Assembly: GCA_025602915.1 (NCBI GenBank)
Contig: JAHLJZ010000063.1
Span: 126,001-141,775, forward strand
Source: Paraphysoderma sedebokerense
Lineage: Eukaryota; Blastocladiomycota; Physodermatomycetes; Physodermatales; Physodermataceae
Length of the DNA stretch: 15,775 bases
Direction: 5' to 3'
Shown here: in pieces, positions 9,496 through 15,775 of the stretch
How positions within the stretch are numbered: position 1 is the first letter of the stretch
How the letters are laid out: every line of letters begins with the position of its first letter
The notes under the pieces: generated by a model
The model's database searches: none
What the model was told of the DNA's origin: nothing
Seen by the model: only the letters and a program-made list of their open reading frames with translations
Made by a program: the position numbers and the translations under genes

Positions 9496-10563
9496 ATGGC
9501 AGCGTCCCATCGACATTTTTCACATCTCTTTCGAGCTTCTCGAATCGCCACATTCGATCCCCTCATCCCCCAAGTTTACGCCACTTCACCGTCCAGTTCA
9601 AAACAAGGCGATTGGGGTATCAAGCAACGAATTCCCCCAAAATTCGGAGAATCAAATAAACACATCACCATAAAGTCACAGGACTCGCAGTACAATATTC
9701 CTATATTCAAGAACGCCAAAGCCAAAGTCGACATTGTCAAACGGTGGAAAGAAAATTTTGAGTTTGACATTATCGATCAGAAACCTCATCATCAGACTCC
9801 ACTTGACCGATTACCCCTTCCTTCCGACGCCGACGCACAACAAACTCAACCAAAGAGACAACCAACCACCAATGTCTTGAAATTATCCAGATCCCAATTC
9901 CAAGATCTCGTTGCCAAAGTGGCTTCGCATCGACAACAATTCCAGTCTGATTACCTCTCCCACAAAACATCTCGAGATTCATGGACAGATTATCTGCACC
10001 TCGATTTCAATCCTTTCGATGATACCTCGCTTCGTCCTCATGGTCCCAATTATTCTTCACCTTCCTTCTCTGATACGTCGTCTACCCACGTTCAAGGTCG
10101 AATTTTGAGTAAACTCCACGCCCAAGATTTCACGGTCGGTGTATCGGGAGTGACGGCTTTATTATCCCATCACTCAAGATCACACGATAACAGAGATCCA
10201 ACGAGTTCAAGTAAAAATATTCAAGAGTTTAATGTCGTTGAAGCATTCTGGGACGATAAAGGTAGACCGGTATTAAAGTTGTCGTCGTTGGATAAAAGTA
10301 GGAATTTCGTGACAGGGAATTGGGCGAGACGTGGCAAAGTGATGATTCCAGGTGGAAGTCGTCAACCAATGGCCTTTACTACTCGACATAACTTTCAGAG
10401 AAACGATATGCGAGGAGGATCTCAAGGTAAACAAAATGGAACGAATGGTACAGCACAGAGTAGGTTGGCCGTGAACGCGGGGGCAACTAATGATGCGGTT
10501 CACTCTGAAATGGTGGGCAACATTCAAAGTATTTTGTCTCAATTTTCATCAAAGGAAAAATAA
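9496..10563 (+). CDS. MRP51: Mitochondrial small-subunit ribosomal protein Mrp51 (bS1m-like), 355 aa, intronless
   Basis: Mrp51 belongs to the small subunit of fungal mitochondrial ribosomes and, in yeast, supports translation initiation on mitochondrial mRNAs. The N-terminus is basic and hydroxylated without early acidic residues, as expected for mitochondrial import, and leads into the family's typical opening: RASRIATFDPLIPQVY, then KQGDWGIKQRIPPK, then ITIKSQDS. Later parts include LKLSRSQFQDLVAKV, HGPNYSSPSF and VQGRILSKL with FTVGVSGVTALLS, in the order I expect for this family. The C-terminal ~80 residues are low-complexity and polar. The start ATG has a strong context (AAGCCATGG) and is the first in frame. 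It is the only complete gene here without introns. The family call rests on remembered motifs and is less certain than that of SepSecS. Confidence 0.8.
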   Translation: MAASHRHFSHLFRASRIATFDPLIPQVYATSPSSSKQGDWGIKQRIPPKFGESNKHITIKSQDSQYNIPIFKNAKAKVDIVKRWKENFEFDIIDQKPHHQTPLDRLPLPSDADAQQTQPKRQPTTNVLKLSRSQFQDLVAKVASHRQQFQSDYLSHKTSRDSWTDYLHLDFNPFDDTSLRPHGPNYSSPSFSDTSSTHVQGRILSKLHAQDFTVGVSGVTALLSHHSRSHDNRDPTSSSKNIQEFNVVEAFWDDKGRPVLKLSSLDKSRNFVTGNWARRGKVMIPGGSRQPMAFTTRHNFQRNDMRGGSQGKQNGTNGTAQSRLAVNAGATNDAVHSEMVGNIQSILSQFSSKEK

Positions 10564-10805
10564 ATCTACTGGAATTGCCAGTTCCACGTTCTCAACATCA
10601 ATCAACCAAAAACATGTCGTTGTAGAGTACATAACCCCAATATAATGTAACTTGAACGTCGTACGGACTTCACATTTCAGCTATATATCATTCTGAATCC
10701 ATATGATCTACCTACTAAAGCTTACTACATCATACTATTTACATCTAAAAACTCCAACATCTACCAAAATTTACCAAACTAAATTCCACAAAACTCTAAA
10801 TCATC

Positions 10806-13800
10806 CTAAGATAACAACTCCACCCTTTGTTTCTCAATCAATCGATTCAACTCTTCGCATTTTATTGTTTCTTCTTCCAATTGTAATTTTAACTGTTGAA
10901 TGACTTGATCTTTGGCGAGTATCGTTTGCCGCACTCTCGACTCTAAATGATGAAGTGTTGTTTCCTTGTGTTCAAATACGGTTAATATATCTGTAATCCA
11001 GATGAATAGAGTGGAGAATATTAAGATTGGGTTTTTACTTTATTTCTGTTCAACTCTTCCATTTGATTTTCAAATCCGGATTGTAGCGTTTGGATGTCGT
11101 TCTTAAGTTTTATAATATCGGATTGTAACGATTTTATGAATTCATCTTTCTGGTCGAGCTGGTTGATGAATTCTTGTCCTAAATTTTGAGGCAAATAGAT
11201 CAACCATTAAAATCAGATTAAAATTAATACGGAAAACGGTGTGATATATCCAGAAACAAGATTAAAAAAATTACATACGAATATTTTGAGTTAAAGTTGC
11301 TTCATCAGAGTGTAGTCTATTGAGTTCCAATGACTGCTGGGAGATCAAATTATCCTAAACCAACGAATTTTTAGAAATGAATCAATAATAAGGGTGGGCC
11401 CAAATAAAAAAAAAATCAACAAACCTGAACTTTCTTTTCCCCTTCCAACTCCAACACTCTCTTCTCAGCCTCCCTCTTCACTTTTTCCACCTCTTCCATT
11501 CTTTTTTGACTCTCCAATACTCTATCCAATGCAACGCTCAATTGTCCGCGTAAATTCTTCAAATCATCTTCATAGCCTTTCTTCAGATACTCTAATTCCT
11601 CATGATGTCTATTCTTGATTAAATCACTAGAATTATCAAGTTCACTCGTTAACTTTGAAATCACCATTTCAATTTCTTCGTCCCGTTCTTGGGTAAGTTT
11701 AAGTTTAATTTCCTTCTCGCGAGTCTCGAATTCGCTACTCAACTTTTTCGTCAAATGAATTTGCATCTCGGATTTCTCGAGCTCAAATTTCTCACGTTGA
11801 GATTGTAACTCTTGTAATTGCTTTCGGTGGAGATCGTCTAATTGAGTGGTATGTTTTAATTTTAAGTCGTCTATTTGGTGCTGTAATTGATGGGTAGAGT
11901 CGCGGTGGGCGGATTCTAATTGTGATCGTTCAGAACGGAAGGAAGATAAAAGTGCGTCTTTTTCGGTCGCGAACTCGGATAACAGTTTTCGTTTTTGGGC
12001 CTGGAACTTAATATCCAGAAAAAAAAAGTTAATAACAGAGAAACAAGGTAAAAGAGAAACATTCGCAAATCCAAACCTCCATTTCTTCTCTCTCCAACTG
12101 TTTTTGGTACCTCTGTCGAGCGAATTCGCGTTCCTCTTCGCAAGCTTTCTGTCGTTCCGCAATTAATTTATCTCGAAATTGTTCCTAAGTGGCCGATATA
12201 AATTAACAAGACATACACACATCCGATACTTCTAAAAATTACCATCTGTCGTTGATGCATATCCATCAACATTTCTTTTTCGTTTCTCAAATCTTCTTTA
12301 TGTTTGCTTTCCGCTACCGCCATTTGTTGTTTGTGTTGCTACAAACCAGAAAATACATTCAGTCTTTGCTCTTGCTTTCTCTTTGTTACGTCGTTTTCGA
12401 TATTGGAAAAAAAAGGAATTACAAATAAATAAATAAAAAAAAAACTTACAGCAATCATTCGTTGAATTTCTGGTTCCAACCCTTTCACTGTTTGTTCTTT
12501 GATGACTTTACTTCTCTCATTCATCCATTTCTCGCGTTTAATTTTCTCGGAATTCTCCCATAATTGTTTCTGAGATTTTAATTCTCGCGAATGCACATCT
12601 TGTAAATTTTGTATCTAAATTAACAAAGTAAATAGTTTCTCTTTAACACCAACTTAATACCCCAAAACCACATCATTAGAAATGATCGGCTTACCTTATC
12701 TTTATAAACTTTTTCCAACCCCTTGAATTCATCGCTCAAAGTTTCGCATTTCTTGGCCAACTCTTCCTTCTCTGCGAGCAATTTATCAATAAACCCAAGA
12801 TGTCGTTTAACGATTGTTTCGTATTCTTTTCTTTGGAGTGTCAACTTTGATTTCAATTCTTTTTTGCTATCAAATTCAACCAAAGATTTACATTCATGCA
12901 ATTTAAAATCGGAGAAAAGCGATTGGAGAAATTATTTTTACCTTTGATTCGCTTGCTCTTTATTCAGTTCTTTTAGCTTTTTTAATTCTGTTTTCATTAA
13001 ACTGAGAGTTCGACTTTTTTCTTCAATTTCGAGCTGTTGTCCTATTATCTTGGCTTTTACACCATCAAATACAGTCGCTAGGTTGATTGATTCGGGAATA
13101 AAATATATTAAGCCGATTCAGTTAAAATAAATATAGTATTTAGATGAATGAGCGACGAATATACATACCTGATGAATTTGAATCAAATCGAGGTTGACCT
13201 GGCGGTGGTGTCACATTTTGATGATGAAGCTGGGGACTTAAATTTGAGTCCGCAACAAACACAAACAATAAATTTAAGTAATAAGCAGATAATTAGTAAC
13301 GTGGTCATTATATGTATATGCACCTTTTGAATTGAAACGACACACAAGCACGCTAATATAAAAACAGTAGAAAACTAAATATTCTCTTTCTTACCACGGT
13401 AAGTTTGGATCAGGGATAACTGTATTCAAACCGACTCCTTCCTCTACACTTCGCAGGTACTCTAATATTCTGTCGATTCTCTTTTCTGTTGCATCGTCTA
13501 CACGGTCACTGGTAGAGCTTAGAACAGAGGGTGATCGCGCAGGTAACGGTGACGGCGATGGTGGTATTGACGATGGGTGTGGATGGGCGATAGTCGCAGT
13601 GGATTTGTAATATAAGGGTAGAACACTAAGATTTGGAGTGACGGGATTCGCAGGAGAGGGAGGTACAATAGAATCAATAGAGACTGCAGATTTGTCAGTT
13701 GGATTGGATATATTGGGTTGTGATGTAGAATCAGTTGATAATGGTGATAACGAATTGGCATGTGTAGTAGTAGATACGAGGTGTTCTGACGGTATGTCTG

Positions 13801-14614
13801 AAGTCACCGGTGGTTCGGATTTGATGTTACATGAATCATTGGTCTGAACTGTCGATACATTCAGCATCTCGTTCTGATCGATTTCAAAATCGTCGCTCAT
13901 CGTAGTAGGTAGCAAATTCGAATCAACTTGAACCTCGGTTCTCCCTTGATCTAAATTGGTACTTGTAGTTGGGTTCACTCCATTTTCTTCAGCTACGACA
14001 TCCACATTGTCCAGAACTGAAGTTTCACAACTCGTCAATTGAATTATACTGGCATCAGATTCGTAAACCGACAATTCAGAAGAAACTGAAGGACAGGTAG
14101 ACATATTCGACAAAGATAACGACGATATTGACGCCAATGAAGTCGAAAGATTTGCATGATTTGGTGTCGTTGTCGAGAGTGAAGATTGAGAATTTGATTT
14201 TGATCGTCGCGATTCTAATGATTTGATGGCTTCCTGTTGAATCATGAGAAATGGTTCAGTCATTATTTGGATAGAAATAATTTGAAATAATATAAAATCA
14301 TACCAATCTAGCCTTTTTTGCCTTTTCTTGTCTTCTTTTCTTTCTCTCCAGATCGATTGATTGCGTCACGTCGGGAGTTGAGGTGGACAAAGAGCGACTT
14401 GACTGTGATTTATTCGATATTGAAGTCACAGAGGGGACCCGCTTCAATACAGTTTTCTGTGAAATTAATTGACTTTGTGATGTTGACTTTGGATTCGATA
14501 CGGCAGATTTTGTCCGTCTTTGAGGGGAGGGTGACGCGGAACCTAAGTTTCGTTATGAATTACCCAAAAACCCGAAGGACAGATAGTCATGTATTGAAGA
14601 AACTTACTAAGCAT
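10806..14614 (-). CDS. CEP131: CEP131/AZI1-like centrosome and cilium coiled-coil protein, 13 exons, about 926 aa
   Basis: CEP131 is a centriolar-satellite and basal-body protein needed for cilia. Exons: 14614-14608, 14542-14304, 14233-13395, 13236-13169, 13077-12942, 12866-12695, 12614-12450, 12338-12243, 12184-12077, 12000-11425, 11354-11279, 11178-11039, 10964-10806, all in phase. Residues 75-92 (EKAKKARLEAIKSLESRR) match the human EKARQARR segment. Residues 83-361 are Ser/Thr-rich, ending in a conserved helix RIDRILEYLRSVEEG. From about 390 on it is coiled coil with family signatures YETIVKRHLGFIDKLL, KREKWMNERSKVIKEQTVKG then LEPEIQ (532-538), RDEEIEMVISKL and IRQEF. Human CEP131 has about 1083 aa; its IQ motif is missing here. 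Exon 10 has two in-frame acceptors six nt apart (12006 or 12000). The last intron uses a poor acceptor (CACAAG), because the better TTACAG upstream would break the frame. The 7-nt first exon is the least sure part. Confidence 0.88.
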
Positions 14615-15354
14615 ACTGGATGCTATAATTTGATGTTAGGAATTTTTGTACACGGGAAATAGTGATAATGATATTTGTTTTTAACGGGAGAATTATTGCT
14701 GTTGCAGTCGAATGAGTGAATGCCTGCGCGTCAAGTTGCGCGTCTTGTATTCCTTTTGAGAATCCATCTGAATCCATCCGGAATGACAAACGCAGTACAT
14801 CCTCCGCTGGTAACCAATCAATATGTTTTGATAATGATAGCATACTATTAATCCAGTAGCAAATAGTACACAGACACACATAATAACACTCAAATTTGAC
14901 GGACATTACAATTATCGACAGGACATTTTGTGTGTGAATGTGCTGCTTGATAGTTGCAGGGTATGAGCATGATCATAATCGTATGTACACAACAATAGAG
15001 CTAATTAAATTGGTTAAAGATGGATACTGTACAAGTCTTTAGTTGTGTCTTAAGCATTACGTTCAGTCTTTTCTCCATTCGGTTGGGTTAGTTGGTTGTT
15101 GTCAGTCAGACAAAATGACAATGAAAGTCATGCCGTTATCATATCAATAGAGTCTTTGGTATGTGCCGAATGATCATTTTTTTGACATTGACACACCCAA
15201 CGGCACGCAGTGCAAAGCAACAAACAGCGATCTAAATTGTTCTGCAAGAAGTTGACAAAACCGACAATCAGCCGTTTCATATTCAATTTTCTTATACTAC
15301 AATCTCAGTTGGAATTGAAGTATCCAGAGTTTAATGCAACTACTTTAACGACGA
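14615..15354. other. Intergenic region upstream of CEP131
   Basis: These 740 bp hold the CEP131 promoter and 5' UTR and the 3' UTR of the rightmost gene. On the plus strand GGTAACCAATCA (about 14810-14821) contains a CCAAT box and a half-site resembling the RFX X-box (GTAACC), but only one half is present. A minus-strand frame of 99 codons (14906-14607) ends inside the CEP131 first intron and resembles no known protein. No RNA gene was seen. Confidence 0.45.
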
Positions 15355-15775
15355 CTATATCCAACTCACAGCTATAAATGAATACCCTATCATGAAAGCG
15401 AACGCGAATCCCAAGGTGTTCATAGCCTTCAACGAAGGCGCACCATTTCCCTCAACCTTTTTTTCCGAGATATCATTTAAGAAAGATTGATCCAAAGTGA
15501 CATCGGGATTGTAAAAATTAGGACCACATTTTTCGTTGAGTTGTTTAGCGACAGGGTGGAAAAGTTGTTGTAATTTCGTTTTGGGAATGGTGGCGTTGAC
15601 GTCGGGATCGTTTGAAATTGAGTGAACGGTAAACTATGAATCCAATATGTGTGTTGTAGGTGACTAAGTTAATATCTCGCTATAGGGAACGGTGACTATG
15701 TTGGTTTCAACTTACTGCCCAGGCTTGCTCGTTCGTCCATTTGATGCATTCGGTACATACATAAGCCTTTGGAAG
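15355..15775 (-). CDS. C-terminal part of a surface protein with hydrophobic (GPI-like or membrane) tail
   Basis: Only the 3' end is inside the window: exon 15775-15716 (20 codons, open at the edge), an 82-nt intron (GTAAGT..TAG), and exon 15633-15355 with a TAG stop. The 112 visible residues include CTECIKW at the left, one N-glycosylation sequon (NAT), a further Cys in NEKCGPNF, and a small polar stretch (EGNGAPS). A hydrophobic tail then runs from TLGFAFAF to AVSWI at the very end. Small residues before a terminal hydrophobic tail fit a GPI-attachment signal; a tail-anchored or type I membrane protein is the alternative. A GTGAGT at 15369-15364 could act as a further donor and change the last residues. 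The cysteines and sequon suggest an extracellular domain. I do not recognise the family. Confidence 0.6.

Noticed and set aside
13519-13847. Frames on both strands over the Ser-rich CEP131 exon
   Set aside because: They are shadows of the 839-nt exon 3, which joins in phase to conserved segments on both sides.
14810-14821. Possible RFX X-box upstream of the ciliary gene
   Set aside because: Only one half-site (GTAACC) is present; the palindromic partner is missing, so it is not reported as a site.
14607-14906. Minus-strand 99-codon frame upstream of CEP131
   Set aside because: It is not in frame with the CEP131 start, ends at the first donor site and shows no family features. It is more likely leader or promoter sequence.

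Overview
The window is eukaryotic nuclear DNA carrying intron-rich protein genes: most introns are 58-190 nt with GT..AG ends, and the standard stop codons are used. Three genes together point to the organism. A Mrp51-type mitochondrial small-subunit protein indicates a fungus. A clear CEP131/AZI1 centrosome-cilium protein indicates a lineage that still builds a flagellum. A complete SepSecS indicates selenocysteine biosynthesis, which to my knowledge is known in only a few early-branching fungi. My best inference is a zoosporic, early-diverging fungus (chytrid, monoblepharid or a relative). This comes from gene content, not from a database search.

Layout, left to right. An F-box protein with ankyrin-like helical repeats reads leftwards off the window edge (1-1091, -). 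After a 1.35-kb stretch with no supported gene comes a four-exon gene for a secreted ADP-ribosyltransferase-fold protein (2443-3514, -). It shares a ~790-bp divergent intergenic region with the nine-exon SepSecS gene (4308-6862, +). SepSecS converges on a seven-exon Rho GDP-dissociation inhibitor gene (7171-9156, -). RhoGDI diverges from the single-exon MRP51 gene (9496-10563, +), and the 339-bp promoter between them holds four CACGTG boxes within 50 bp. MRP51 converges on the thirteen-exon CEP131 gene (10806-14614, -), which starts with a 7-nt coding exon. At the right edge is the 3' end of a gene for a surface protein with a hydrophobic C-terminus (15355-15775, -).

All exon models were built by hand: splice phase was followed through every junction, and SepSecS, RhoGDI and CEP131 were also compared with the human families as I know them. 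Apart from shared intergenic regions, the genes do not form one pathway. SepSecS serves Sec-tRNA synthesis, RhoGDI serves Rho-GTPase cycling, Mrp51 serves mitochondrial translation, CEP131 serves the basal body and cilium, and the ART-like protein is probably exported. No selenoprotein, tRNA, rRNA, CRISPR array or mobile element was seen.
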